This document shows, in pieces, positions 11,136 through 23,153 of a DNA stretch of 64,000 bases. Position 1 is the stretch's first letter. Each line of letters begins with the position of its first letter. This stretch comes from Hydnum rufescens UP504 (taxonomy: Eukaryota > Basidiomycota > Agaricomycetes > Cantharellales > Hydnaceae): assembly GCA_014904985.1 (NCBI GenBank), contig MU128911.1:133118-197117 (forward strand), given 5' to 3'. Under the pieces are notes generated by a model. The model did no database searches. It was given only the letters and a program-made list of their open reading frames with translations, and was not told the origin of the DNA. The position numbers and the translations under genes were made by a program.

Positions 11136-12999
11136 TCAACTCCCGAAAACTGGGTTGTGGGCCGAGGCCGAGTAGATTCTCCCTGTCATAAGGCTCTCGC
11201 CCGATACTGGCTTGAAACCGACCCGATCAGGCAAATTGAGGGACCGAACGAGACCTTTGGCATCGATCGGCAGTGCAGCGGGCGTAAGTCGTGGTGTAGG
11301 ATCCAACTAAAGCATGAACGATGAGCGTCCAATAGAAATTTGACAAGGACTGTCCACACACCGAATGAATGGCCTCGATGAACTCGCGGATTGGAGTAGT
11401 GAACCAACGATCTTCTCGCGTAGTAAACCAAGCGACATGACCCCCAACGGCTGTAGTAGCCATGACGACGTGGTCGGACTCGGCGACATCATCGGTGGGT
11501 AGATTTTTCAGCGCAACCATGGGATCATCGGCGGACTGAATACTCAAATGCGGTACGCGAATCTTGTGGACATAACGGGAACTGCTGGCCTGAAGAGTGC
11601 ATAAAATATATCAGCAGCCAGACACGCAGTGGACAAGGTGGACCTCGAACCTTGTCATAATAATCCATTGCATCTTTAAATCCGAACTGGGGTGCCGTGA
11701 CTCGATCGTCGAACCAGCGAATGGTAACATATCGCCTCGAGTATATATCCTTGATGTTAAGTCGCTTGTCTATCTCGAACGCATATCGGCTGTTCTTGAA
11801 CATCGTGAGAAGAGCGTCGGCCAATATAGGACCATATATGTATCTATTTAAAAATCCCCCATTTTCCTGGGCCAAAAAGTGTCATGGACGGTGGCTTCAA
11901 GACATCGAAGGGCTCACTATGTGATCTGTAGCGGTGACCCAGTCCCAGGGGTTCGATACGCATATCGCCCCTTTGAGGGGGGTTTTATCTCCTTCTTGCT
12001 AAGGTCATAAAATGGTAATGAAGAGAAATTCGGACGAGGCCAGGATAGCTTACACCAAGATAGCACGCCAGCGTGCTCGCACCCATACTAAATCCACAAC
12101 CGTAAAGAGGAGCCTTCGGATAAGTCTGTGTAAGCCAAAGAAGCGCTGAGCGAGTGTCGTCCGTTTCGCCGGCCTGGAATTAAATTTGATAAGCCCATCA
12201 TCGAATCCCGAGATATATCTTCCTTACGTGATACAGGCGGGGAGTGGTGACCGGGGAATCAACGTCGCCTACAAACGAATGAAACGATGAAAACCACTCA
12301 GAGAATAAGGTTGCTCTAGCCAGGACTCACACCCTCGGAAATTCAAGGCCACGACACGGAAACCAGTTCCTGTCTCCACCTTGGAACGAGTGATGTCTTT
12401 TACGGTAGCTCGGGTGTAGCTCTCCTGGGTGGTTCCTGTCAGTCCGTGCAGTACAAACAATATGGGCGTATCGTCGTCTGGGCCCTCGAATGGAGGATAG
12501 ACATCCAGGCTGATAGTCCCACCATCAGGGAGGCGAAGTAATTGTCTGGAATCAAGGGACAGGGTAAACAGGGAATGGCCAATGGCGAGGTGATAGCTTA
12601 TCACCTCGTGTATGGAATTGAGTCCCTGTAGAACATTTCGGCAACCACACACCATATAGTCTGAAGGTCACCCCTGGGAGCGCAACGTGTGAGAAGAAGA
12701 GACCTGACTCGAACGCGAGATAAGACACACCCAGGTAACCACCATGTCGGTCGGAAAGTCGCTTGTGGGCCATAGAGTGAAGGACACCTCTCCTTGATCA
12801 TCTCAAATATTGTCGTTGTCGAGTGCTCAGAGACAAGGGCAGAATTCTTTTCGTTGATGGTCAGTTTCACAGGAATCCTGCGGGTGAGGACCTGGCGGAG
12901 CCCATGGAGCAAGAGGGCGAGGAATGAAGCAAGAAACAACACGATACTCGAGCTCAGATCGAATATGGCTTGAAAGAAAGCAGCAGTACGTTGGGACAT
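11136..12999 (-). CDS. EMB8/Eht1-type alpha/beta hydrolase
   Basis: Related to yeast Eht1/Eeb1 ethyl-ester synthase/esterases and plant EMB8; likely acts on medium-chain acyl esters in the cell's lipid pool. Nine exons (minus): 12999-12731, 12673-12605, 12545-12331, 12268-12228, 12173-12054, 11998-11918, 11866-11651, 11589-11362 and 11306-11136, total 1410 nt (469 aa), the normal size. An N-terminal membrane span (SSIVLFLASFLALLLHG) is followed by FRPTWWLPGGDLQTIW, VLHGLTG, NFRGC, the nucleophile elbow GCGFSMGAS, an acid region WFDDRVTAP, and the catalytic His in GGHVAWF. All eight introns are GT-AG, 51-62 bp. ATG 12999 is preferred to 13047, which would add a Pro/Ser-rich leader. Confidence 0.92.
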
Positions 13000-14239
13000 G
13001 GTGGGCGAAGGAGATGAAGGAAGGAAGGAAGGGATGAGAAACGTCAATTCTGCCAGACATGGTGAATTGAGATCCGGATTTCATAGTACTATTTATTTCC
13101 GCTTCTGCTTCGCAGGGTATAATCGTCTGTGACAGGCTGTGTACTGCTGCCACCACCTCCGGTTCATTTTGCCACATTAGATACAGCAGACAATGAAGTG
13201 GCAAAGCTTCTCCCCGTGCTAGGTGCAGGGCGATGAGAAGGCAATCACGCGCATTGCCAAACTGCTTGAAGGCAAAATGGGTGGTCAATTTGGGCTACCT
13301 TCTACCACCTTCCACATGACATCCCTTTTATAATTTCGAGTGCTTGTTTATAGTATCAGACAACTGATACTCAAAATATTAATGGCAACCCAGGACCCCT
13401 GCGACAACTGTTGGATCCTGGACTCATGACTCCCAGATTTTGGGTTTTTGAGATTATCCTACAGGTAGTGTTACAGTGGACTCAATTGCTTTTTTTTGGG
13501 GGGGGTAGGGGGGTTTACAAAAAAGAGAATGTATATCATCATACACCTACCTCAATGTCATTCAAATGCACTCTTTTTCATCCTTAAATATCAAGTATAT
13601 CACTTGTGTGTATGCTTGCTCTGTCACAATCTCATGATCAAATCATCCACAATATCAACATAGGGTGTCCACAGTCGGGAAAAGTAGACTAAAAGTGAAT
13701 CCAAAAGTGTGACACTACTGGCCGAGGCCCAACTTTGTTCCGGTTTTCCGTCGGTTCGACGGTCACATTATATCTCATCCTATGTACATCATTATGCCTC
13801 GAACAGAGAAGGAATCCAACAAGGATATCGTTCGGGGGAGGGAAAAATTGGGAAGATTGAGAAATCAGGGGAGACGAGCACAGTATGAGTCCAAAGGGAC
13901 ATCGTCCAGAGCGAGATGGAATAATTACTCAACATCATTCTTCCACAAGGACCGCCTCAAGTGGCTTACCATTACTCGTGGGCAGCCCATCGTGTTATAT
14001 AAAAGAGCCCTCTACCCTCCCCACGAATACCAAAGATGTATGCATGCATCCAAACTCAACAAAGCAACCAATAGTGTCTCCGAGAACTGTGTACCCTGAA
14101 TGTATGAAGGAGCATACACGTGGGTATAAGATACATAAAGTGACTGCGGAAGAAGGCCTAAGGAATGCAAAAGTCGTCCAGTGCCCATGACATATTTGAT
14201 ATCGAGGTAGGCGCCTACCTATCCCGGGGTGTAACGAGT
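13000..14239. other. Intergenic region with homopolymer tracts
   Basis: About 1.2 kb with AT-rich sequence and a T8/G9-type homopolymer run near 13490-13520. No gene supported; the frames at 13782-14190 show no recognisable domain. Confidence 0.5.
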
Positions 14240-15029
14240 TTAATATCTCTCGTGATGAGAATGCCGATGGTGGTGTCGATATCTCCCAAAGGACCCACAA
14301 CCCGCAGCACATGACCCCATTACGAGGGCGATAATGGCGCCCAGGGTGAGCCAGTTCGCATTTCCAAGCGTCGCGGAGTTGCCGCTGGTATCGGAGCGAA
14401 TCTGATTGCGGACGATGTTCCATAGAATCATGTCGATCGAAAATACGACAAGAGTCACAAAGAGTGCGAGGGAGGATACCACGGTCATCAATATCGTGCC
14501 TACGCGGGAGTAGGAGAAGACGCCACATGTCCCGAACACCACAGAGACGAACGACAGAGCAGCAGCTGTGTGTATTGGGGAGTCGGCACGTGAGGGTCAA
14601 GTGCATATGGTTCGAATATTATTACTAACCGACGGGGTGGAGGACGAGGATATACGTCAAGTTCTTCAGCACGCTCGAGTCCAACAGCGAGTTGTTACTA
14701 TGTGACATGTGTTTGAAAGGTCATCCATACTGAATTCGAATTTGACGAACCTCAAGCCGATAAGTGCGCCGTTGATCGCGTACCCCAATTTTTTCTGTGA
14801 GCCTGTATAGCCCCAGATCCCAAATTTAATAGTTTTTCCCTGTACCTTAGTGTCGAGAAAGCTGATTTTGTCCCAAACAGGAACGGAGACGGAGACCTGC
14901 AGGCATTGACCAAGCTCAGCCAAACGGACATAGGGATGAATTACGTGGATATACGACACTCGCAAATATAAGGAGAATCATAGCAGCGAGGCATAGAACC
15001 AAGCCCGGTGCAGCAGGGGTGGTTGCCAT
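14240..15029 (-). CDS. palI: palI/Rim9-type pH-response membrane protein
   Basis: Four-span plasma-membrane protein that works with PalH/Rim21 as the ambient alkaline pH sensor upstream of PacC/Rim101. Exons (minus) 15029-14955, 14896-14751, 14697-14630 and 14565-14240 sum to 615 nt (204 aa). The first span is LCLAAMILLIFASV. An extracellular segment begins VSVSVPVWDKISFL, followed by the conserved junction YILVLHPVAAALSFVSVVFG and two further spans (ILMTVVSSLALFVTLVVFSIDM and LGAIIALVMGSCAAG). It ends in a His-rich cytoplasmic tail (YRHHHRHSHH). It is short compared with ascomycete PalI, as is usual for Rim9-like proteins, lacking the long C-terminal tail. Confidence 0.88.
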
Positions 15030-15687
15030 TTCTCACACGACGTGGGAGCCACAGCGGAATTTCCCAACGTTGATTTACCAATGTTTACATTGTAAACAAT
15101 CATCATAAACAAGTAGGTGGCAGCAATAGGACACAGCATGATTGCAGCCTATCCCATGGTGGAAGATCACAGAATGAATAGACAAACAATTCACACCGTA
15201 TTAAAAGCCCGCACACTCGGCATAGGGTCATGAAAAAAGTGATTTGCCTCGCAGAACTGATTATGAGAGGATATGAACAAATTGAAGAAGGATGGCACCC
15301 GAATGAGTGTTTCGTTTGCAGTGGGGAAGTGCATACGATTGGGCTTCCCAATTTTCCAACCATTTGTGTTTTCAGTTCTTGTGGAAGCTCACTCGGGGCA
15401 ACCATTGTCACGACGACACAAGCTAAATCGAGCGGGAAGGAAGGCTCGTCAGCAGAGGGTCCAATTCTAACTTCATAGTGGCCTTTCAAACCGAGACGCC
15501 CCCAAAATCTTGTATCATAGTGCCCATGGTTGACGCGCTCGTGATTAGGTTAAAAACCTGGGAGGAGAGGATTCTCACATGGACAAATTGACTGCCGATC
15601 ATTGCACTCACAACAATTACAATCGAAAGGACACAATGGGGTTTCTGAGGACAGAAAAAAGTACGCTATCAGAGAATGAAGATCCCG
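15030..15687. other. Intergenic region
   Basis: About 650 bp between palI and the DUF1764 gene. The long minus frame at 15103-15489 has no recognisable motif and is not taken as a gene. Confidence 0.5.
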
Positions 15688-16351
15688 TCAAGACCAGGCA
15701 GAAAGCGTACCGCCAGCTTCAATGTCGATACCGAGCTCGTCTTCCTTGTAAATGGCATACCCCTCCTCAGTTCTTCGTCCTAAACATTGAATGGAGGTAG
15801 TAATAGGGATCATGTCAGACATCAAACATCTTCCTATGTGAATTTGTTACGCAACTGGGTCCAGTTCCTCTCGAGTCTCGAAAACGGTCGATGTCATCGT
15901 CGGGAGCAGACTCCGCAGTAAACGCATCCTTCCGTTTTCCAACGCCAACCGGGGCAGAATTAGTTGGTGGTGAGTAAGGTGCTCCCATATTGTCTCCCGC
16001 TTGTCGGGCGCCTCCGCCCGACAACAGGGCATCTATTTTGCGCCGTTTAGACGTAAGGGAGCGAGATGGGTCAAGAACCGTCTCCGGGACACGTCGTTTC
16101 TCCGTAACGGTCTCAGATGATACCAATGTGGCCGATGTAGAGGCATATTGATCCGTGGATTCGGTGGATCGGATCACAGTGGTACTCGCGGAACCCCCAG
16201 GATTCTTCTGAGGTTTTTTTTTCTTTGGTTTGCTAAGACTCGTGATAGCGGTTGAGGGAGCACGAGCTGTGGGGACCTTCCCCCGACCCTCCGGTCTTGG
16301 TTTTTTGGGAGCAGAAGCGAAAATCTCGTCGATCTCGGACACAGCGGGCAT
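15688..16351 (-). CDS. DUF1764 family protein
   Basis: Conserved eukaryotic protein of unknown function, probably nuclear or nucleolar by its basic composition. Exons (minus) 16351-15856 and 15779-15688 sum to 588 nt (195 aa). The N-terminal family motif SEIDEIFAS is followed by Lys/Pro-rich stretches (KPKKKKPQK, SKRRKIDALL). The C-terminal signature DDDIDRFRDSRGTGPRRRTEEGYAIYKEDEL is created exactly by removing the 76-bp intron 15780-15855. ATG 16351 places the EIDEIF motif at the N-terminus, as in homologues; the longer upstream open frame is not expected to be translated. Confidence 0.9.
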
Positions 16352-16806
16352 TGCTCTGGTGTGGCGTGAGGATGACCACGTGATGGCTCCGGTTCTCATT
16401 GTATAGGTCTCGACATTAATATTGCGAAGGGGCGGAGAACCCAACATAGAGGAAGGATATGGACATGATTGATGGTGTGGATGGACAGGTACTAGTGGGA
16501 GACACAGAGTGGTGGGCATGGTAATGAACCAAAGAAATGGATTAGGGGACCACAGGGAGTGAGTAGGGGGAGGAATGGACAAGATGCGAGATAGGTAGTT
16601 TGGGAATGGGCGTCAACGTGAAGGGACTATGCGACAACATATGGAATAAATGGGGTACATTGATATGTGCTGTGAGCTGTGTGTGCAATAAAGGATCGTC
16701 GGGTAGGGAAGTAGGACAAATCAATGAGTGAAATCTAGGAAGACTGGTGAGAATGAGCTGTGGCGCAAACAGGGAAGACGCACCAAAATATACAACTCGG
16801 GCCTAA
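16352..16806. other. Intergenic gap between tandem minus-strand genes
   Basis: About 450 bp holding the 5' region of the DUF1764 gene and the 3' flank of the F-box gene; nothing else seen. Confidence 0.5.
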
Positions 16807-18370
16807 TCAACGAGCTGTCTCACGGCTTTCTACAAAGACAATCTCGAGGTTAACATTCCTCCCAGCACAGCAGGTCTTTAGCGCCTCCATCTTCTCAGAG
16901 AGCCCACTCGAATCCGGTCTCAGGAGAGGTGAATCAACCGTCTGTTTCGGCCCGTCGTTGGCCAAGCATGCTGGGAGTTCGACAACCAGTGTTTCCAGGC
17001 CTGGTCCCATGTCCTCGCCACGGAATCCAGGTCCCACATCGTCACCGCCTTCGATAGCACAAGAAATATCGTCGAAACACGACGCCCAGACCGAAGGGTG
17101 AAGGCTTTTTTCCATCACTCGTATCTCGAGCCTCTTCAAACCGCGCGGTAAGCGAGAAGCCCGGCCTGATTTTGCATTCGGGGCCCGCTTAGGGTCAACT
17201 CCACCCTCACCAGGAAAACCGAGCAAGAGGTGCCCGAATGGAAACGACATACACACAAGCGTCTCGAGTTGAGGCGTCACCTCACGTAAGTTAAGGACAT
17301 GTTTTGAGTGATCTTCAATTTCCTCATGGCCAAATTCGCCCAAAACGGAAAATTGTGAATTGGATGGATCCCACCCTTGGCAGCCGAGAGCCAGGACCTT
17401 AAGCGAAGGCTGGAGGAGGCGGAGAAGGTCAGAGAGCGAGGCCACAGTAGTCCCAGAGTCCAAGATAGGTGTACTTGGGACGTGTGGAGGGAGAAAGGTG
17501 AGACGGAGTTCCTGGATAGTAGAACGCGAATTGCGAAGCAGACTGACGAGGAGTCCCAACGGTGGACCGGTATTCCGAAAATCGAGAGATAGGGAGATAA
17601 GTGCATTGGGGAGGTACGGATCATCTTGGGCCCCCTCTTCATTAAGAGCCATTGAAGGGGGAGCTAGGCCCAAAGTAGACGAGTGGAAATCCATTCCGGT
17701 GTATGACGTCCAAGATAGGCGTTCAACAAGTGGGAAGAGACGGGCCCGAAGCACATTCTCCACGTAAGGGTGATGCCCACTGCGATCCTGCACGATAGAA
17801 AGCTCCACCACCTTATTTTTGTAGGTACGGGCTAGAACCAAGTTTGAGTTGGCTTGTTGAGGACGGCAAATCAAGCCCAAACTAGGTACATCAAACTGCA
17901 ATACCCCTGCTTTGACGCGAAGCACCTCGAGATTGGGACAAGTGGAAATGAAACGCGCCATGTCAGACGATGAGACACGAAGGAGGGGATAACGAGATGG
18001 ATCTCCAAATGTCGTGTTCTCCAGTAGGGTGAATGATCGAATGCTTCTAGCGAGTAGCTCACTCTTGGGTGAGGCGCTGATAGTGATGAGCGATAGCAAA
18101 GACCGAAATTTCGCAACGACTGGGATAGCACGACTATTCTGTTGCTGAAATATGACGATACGAAGCTTGAAGGAATAAGTTAGAGGATACAAAAGCGGGG
18201 GATGTCTGCCACCTCACCAAGCGTTTTTGGGCTGGGAGAGCCCATTCTCGACAGACTAGGGCGCAGTTCCGGAGCGCATCGAGATTGGCTTGAGCCGGCG
18301 GGGTAATCCAGGCCAGAGGCTGCAGGAAACTGTCAAAGATGTCCAAGACAAGATCGCTTGGAATGTACAT
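16807..18370 (-). CDS. F-box domain protein
   Basis: Probable substrate receptor of an SCF ubiquitin ligase. Exons (minus) 18370-18218 and 18165-16807 sum to 1512 nt (503 aa). The F-box-like N-terminus begins YIPSDLVLDIFDSFL and continues with ALVCREWALPAQKRLLRIV, completed by removing the 52-bp intron 18166-18217. The rest is leucine-rich without clear regular LRRs (e.g. LISLSLDFRN, IQELRLTFLP, LKVLALGC, LETLVCMSF, LKRLEIRVM). This is a typical architecture for the large F-box families of agaricomycetes. The target is unknown. Confidence 0.82.
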
Positions 18371-19480
18371 TGCACGCTAGGGGAGAACAGCGACGCAAAC
18401 TCCCGAGTGATGAGAAAGCAATGCGGGGTTCGAGCTTGAATGAGATTTTTGGCTGGTCACGCCTGCCCCGTCTAATTATTCCAATTGGGAATGCGGATCT
18501 CTTTTTCTATTCCGCGACCCTGACTAAGCTCATTTTTTCCCATCCCTTCCTTCCCTCCAACCAAAGGAAATATCAGCTGCGGTCACCAAAGTCGGACCTG
18601 CGTCCAAGACCTAGACGCATCGGAATCATTTCAAGGGCACAAAAATAATCTCCAATTCTGCCAAATATCCCAGTGTGTGAATGGCTCTCTACTGATAATA
18701 AAGTCCAAGGACACAATACACACAAGTCAAACGGGCGAGAGTGGGACAGAACCATCGCCGGAGCAGAATCACTATTGGGAATTGAAGCGGGTTGCTTTGT
18801 ACCATGAAAAGCGCCTGCCCAGGACGGGCCGGATATCCGAGCCTGGGGTGGGTTGGGGATAGCACAGGTACCACACCTGTAGACAAAACGATGAAATGAA
18901 GAACCGAGACAAGACCATAAGCATGTTTCCATGGCCAAGCACTACAAAGCCTGTGGCCTGCGGAGAACGAAGGTGGTAAACCAATATGTGACCGCCCAAT
19001 TTCCTAGTAGGAAATCCCGGTGCCTAGGGCTTGAGATTGGAGGTCAAGCATCGCAATTATCTATCCGGATGTATCGGTAGCTGTCAGCGGACTTGAGCTT
19101 GCTATTCCAAAGGGATTTTCGAGGGAAATCTACGTTCCTGACAATCCACGGCGGGGCCAGAACACTTCAAACTGACTAAGGGATCCGGAATTTTGCCGAC
19201 AATGCACACAAAGGCAAGTGCTCTTCTGTAAGCCGCAGTAGCCAGGGGGTGCGTCATTGTGTGAATGGAACACAGGAGGCATGGGACCATTAGAAAGATC
19301 CCTGTTCCATGCTATATGGCCCCGATAACTTTCGTTAGGCAGCGATTTTTTGGAAATTCCCACAGGGAAGAAATTAGAATGAAGAACCGTGCGGGTTATG
19401 ACATTACACCCACTGATATGATGATTTCAAGCATAAGAGAGTCGGGATGCTTTGATGAAATTCATGCGATTTGATATCCC
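18371..19480. other. Intergenic region
   Basis: More than 1 kb upstream of the F-box gene with no supported gene. Several overlapping open frames lack motifs. Confidence 0.5.
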
Positions 19481-19483
19481 GAA

Positions 19484-19560
19484 CCCGGGACTTGAACCGG
19501 GCCCAGACCGACAAGGGCTCCATAATTGGAAAGACCCATCAACCTGCCCATGGATTACGG
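19484..19560 (-). other. tRNA-like fragment (weak)
   Basis: The minus strand contains a T-arm-like GGTTCAAGTCC flanked by CCCGG and CCGGG, followed by an acceptor-like TTCGGGA. A matching 5' acceptor strand and a clear anticodon arm could not be found: a TCCGTAA partner pairs at only five of seven positions. Probably a degenerate tRNA or tRNA-derived relic. Confidence 0.25.
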
Positions 19561-19568
19561 ACTTGGTA

Positions 19569-20700
19569 TCAGCTTAATACGGTATGTGTAAAGGTGATTA
19601 CTCGTGTCACGGGAACGGAGGGTTTAATCCGACATAGAATGAAGGAATTAGATATCCAAGCGACACTGCAAACCGCATTTGATAAGTCATCAATCAAACA
19701 TTGGCAATTGAAGCAGGCTACAGAGGATACGGGATGGCATAGGAAATCTGCCAAATCCATCTTCGTGAGCTGCGAGCAGTACTCCAACGAGACAGTGAGA
19801 GATCGTAGCTGGGCAATGCTTTTGACGACCAGCTTGGGGGGACGGAGTCCGCAGCAAGCCACGCGGAGAGACACGTGCACTTGATAGTGAGTTGTTGCCC
19901 AAAATACGTAGAGATAGCGAACTTTTGAGTTGATATCGTTGCCCGTGTGGGACACCGAAACCACGTAACCGGAGGTAGTAGGACCGAACTCGGAGTCCAG
20001 CTGAGCTCTGTTACCAATGTATCTAGTATCGTACTTGATATTGCCATGATGTTGGGGCGAGTAAACCAGGAAATTAATTGGGGCAGGAAGGGCCGCCCTG
20101 TGCGCAGAAAGGTCGATCCCAAAGAATGCAATAAACCATGGCCAGACAACATATACCCAACATGAGGTGAGGGACATTGGAAAGATGGACAAGCACTATA
20201 GGCTGTGGACAACAGTCATGCAAGAATAAAACAAGTGTCTTCGGTAAAAGTGCCTTCGGGAAACGCCGACTTCTCGGCGTTGATAGCACCGAAGGCCTGG
20301 CCCAGGTCTCCGTAGAGGGAACGGACCTTGCGAGCTCACCCCAATCTTTCCCCAAACACATAGTCCTCTTTGGCTGTGCGTGAGTGCAGATCCGCTGTGG
20401 CTCCAAAGATTGTTTCTCCGTTCCCAGTCCTGGAGTTTGCCTCCGCCAATTTTGTTCGGCGCTATTCCGATCTGATTGCGTTCGAACCTGCGAACACTTT
20501 GCTTGCTTCACCCTGGGTGGCAGTTTTGGTTTCAGTGCCTGGAGCGAACGGCCTCGAAACCCAGTATTGTCCCAAATACTGCACAGTTCCCTCTCAGACG
20601 AACCTGTGAGGCTCACAATATCGCGAGGAGACCAATTCGCAAGGCTAGTCCAGACATCTGAGTAATACTGTCCATATAGCGGTACCCTGTTAGCGCCGTG
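19569..20700 (-). other. Unresolved coding-like region
   Basis: Three minus-strand frames show protein-like segments (e.g. YYSDVWTSLANWSPRDIV near 20660, GETIFGATADLHSRTAKEDY near 20400, RSLYGDLGQAFGAINAEKSA near 20300, GNIKYDTRYIGNRAQLDSEF near 20000). They are interrupted by stops, and I could not join them with convincing introns. This may be a multi-exon gene I failed to resolve, or a decaying one. I do not recognise the family. It abuts the start of the plus-strand gene at 20698. Confidence 0.35.
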
Positions 20701-22389
20701 CCCAGGTCAATAGCGATGTCGCACCCGCGATCCCGATCGGATAACGGTTCTCGCCACCCACCGTTGTATGCAACTTCGACCCTCCAGACGGAAGGTGATG
20801 TCGACTCATCCTTCCCCGTGGCCCTGGATGAGCCCTACAAGGTGAAGGAGCCACACACCGACCATCCTTCGTCGTCCCCCAGATATTATACTGGGATGCA
20901 TTCGCCCCCATCGTCTCCCCATCGTCCTCGATACCGGGGCATGGAATCGAACCTGGCCGGCACTCTAAAGCAGCATCATCCTAACACTCAATACGAACGT
21001 GGGCGACCGTCTCCGGTCCATACGTTTGCTCCGCATTACCAGGGTCCCACTCGACTACCGAATAATCGTTCTTCGGCGCATGCACGCCCGGATAGCGTGG
21101 AGATCCTGCACTTGATTGATCCTTTGTACTCCGGCCTTGTTCCGACAACCTCGTCGTTGTCTGTGAACACCCATGATTCGGCTTATGCAGCGCGCCGGGG
21201 ATCACCTATATCCCCTCCGGAGTTTTCAAAGGCTTACGCGGACGCGCAAGGTCGATTGCACGACCCGGACTATCGCGCATTTGATGTCGATTTTGCACCG
21301 AACTCTCGATCGCCTCGATCATCCAGCCGGCAACCTCGTCTTCCATTTGAAAAACGAGCAGTTACTACCCGACGATCGAGCGAAATAGTATTGCTTGCGG
21401 CCAGCGATGTGGGGCGACGTGGTCATGGGTCTGCGTCCTATCGGGAGTCAATGACTGTGGAGGATGATGAGGGTGACGGGAGCGACTATGATTCAGATGC
21501 AGACGTAACGCTCACCAGAAAGACCGAATCTTCCTTTTCTCTTCCTATGGCCCACACTACGTCCTCAATTCCGACGAACACTAGCCGGGGGTATTCAAAA
21601 CCACACGGTCTGGGTAGCGACTTTGGCCAGACAGAAACAGCTGCAACACCTCCCCCTTTGGGTCCCGACACCCCTTCTTCTTCCCCAGAACATGCTAGCC
21701 CTGGCATTATGACCGAATTCCCAACGAGACCTCGTCCCACAAGGGAGCTTTCGCGCAATACCCTCTACCCGCGAACCCCAGCAACTCGACATTTTTCGTC
21801 TCAGTTACAAAATACTGTTATTCGAAGACCACCCTCCCCCATCACCCCCCGTGCCATCTCCCTGCGTTCGATATCGTCCTCCTCCGCAAATGGTGATTTG
21901 GGTATGCCCGGGATGAAGGAGACCGATGACCCCTACAAGAAGATCGTTGTCACTGATTCTGAACAAGATCCACGGGCGATGACCCCTATTGCCAATGGGT
22001 CTTCTCATCCTCGGACCAGTTCCTATGGTCTCCTCCAACCTGGGATGAGAGGGAAGAAGAGGAAAAAGAAGAAACGACCTGATACCCACACTGAAACTTC
22101 CATCTCAGAGAAGCGCAAATCTCCAGAGGACGGTTTCGTGTCTAGCTCGGCTGTATTGGAGAAGCAACCATCCACTGAACCGTTGAAACCCTTCGGGCGC
22201 CGATATCCAGCTGTTTCATTGACTGGTCTGTCCCCTGCCGAGCGCCCGCCAAATGCTACCAATTATATTCCTTCTCATCACGGCAAGGCCAAGTCTTTAC
22301 GACCTGGTGCGGAGCCCTTGCATACTGATGACTTCACGTGCGCATGTCTATCCTCAGATCCCAAATTAACCTCACCGTTGGTTTTATAG
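20698..22389 (+). CDS. Hypothetical Ser/Pro/Arg-rich disordered protein
   Basis: A single long open frame of 563 codons; ATG 20716 is an alternative start. The sequence is low complexity and rich in Ser, Pro, Arg and Thr, with repeated SP/TP dipeptides (SPPSSPHRPR, TPSSSPEHASP). It has an acidic patch (EDDEGDGSDYDSD) and a Lys-rich nuclear-localisation-like run (GKKRKKKKRP). No folded domain is visible. Many SP/TP sites suggest a kinase substrate. More exons could follow the annotated end. Confidence 0.6.
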   Translation: MPRSIAMSHPRSRSDNGSRHPPLYATSTLQTEGDVDSSFPVALDEPYKVKEPHTDHPSSSPRYYTGMHSPPSSPHRPRYRGMESNLAGTLKQHHPNTQYERGRPSPVHTFAPHYQGPTRLPNNRSSAHARPDSVEILHLIDPLYSGLVPTTSSLSVNTHDSAYAARRGSPISPPEFSKAYADAQGRLHDPDYRAFDVDFAPNSRSPRSSSRQPRLPFEKRAVTTRRSSEIVLLAASDVGRRGHGSASYRESMTVEDDEGDGSDYDSDADVTLTRKTESSFSLPMAHTTSSIPTNTSRGYSKPHGLGSDFGQTETAATPPPLGPDTPSSSPEHASPGIMTEFPTRPRPTRELSRNTLYPRTPATRHFSSQLQNTVIRRPPSPITPRAISLRSISSSSANGDLGMPGMKETDDPYKKIVVTDSEQDPRAMTPIANGSSHPRTSSYGLLQPGMRGKKRKKKKRPDTHTETSISEKRKSPEDGFVSSSAVLEKQPSTEPLKPFGRRYPAVSLTGLSPAERPPNATNYIPSHHGKAKSLRPGAEPLHTDDFTCACLSSDPKLTSPLVL

Positions 22390-23153
22390 TCCCACGTGTA
22401 TGGACGGTTTGAAGCGGTCCTGGCAGTCGTTCAAGCTTACCCTTCGATTTGGTGCGTTTAGGACCAGGCGAAGGATTAAACGGAGGGTTGGCCTAACGTA
22501 ATTATTCGTTTGTGTGAATGTTTGAGGTGGATATGGATTGTTTATTTCTCTGTTGTTCATGTGTATCCATTCTTTTTCGCTTATTCCTCTCACTTGCTAA
22601 CCGACGTTCGTACGACAACCTGCAACCTTATGCCGCGTGTTCGAGTACCTGTGAACACCTCTTCCCTTATCCAGACCTCCTGACCGCGCTAAGCACTCCA
22701 TTTGACATTTTGGAGCGGCGTAAATTTCATATTCCACCTGATGATACCTTCCCCCCCGTGAAGCCGTCGGTGTTCTGCAGAGGTACGTACAATATGAGTA
22801 TTCGGTCGAGATTGCATTGAAACCCCCCTGGTACCTTAGGGCGGGGGACACCCTGGAGATGAGTTCCACATCTTTTACGTCAACCTGATCCAGCGGGGCG
22901 ACGACAAAAACCACATTTCACCGCATTTGTTCTCATTCTGCGATGATTCCCCCTTCCTTACGATCCCTTTACCCTAAAGAGGGTAGCGGGGGTTAGTGGT
23001 GGGCTCTTCCCCTTGAAATTGAGACGAATGGCTGTGGCAGGATCGTGGACTCCTTGTGACCTTGGTGGCTTCTCGCTTAGCGGAATTCCCCCGCCTTCCG
23101 TCGGCGGAGGAAAGTGTAGCCGGGATATTGGATGGCACTAGTGTCGCGTGTGC
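22390..23153. other. Intergenic region between converging genes
   Basis: About 760 bp between the 3' ends of the disordered protein gene and the first HEYLL gene; no gene supported. Confidence 0.5.

Noticed and set aside
13782..14190. Overlapping plus-strand frames between the hydrolase and palI
   Set aside because: No motifs and no consistent splice sites.
15103..15489. 128-codon minus-strand open frame between palI and DUF1764
   Set aside because: No recognisable motif, biased composition, and opposed by an equally long open frame on the plus strand.
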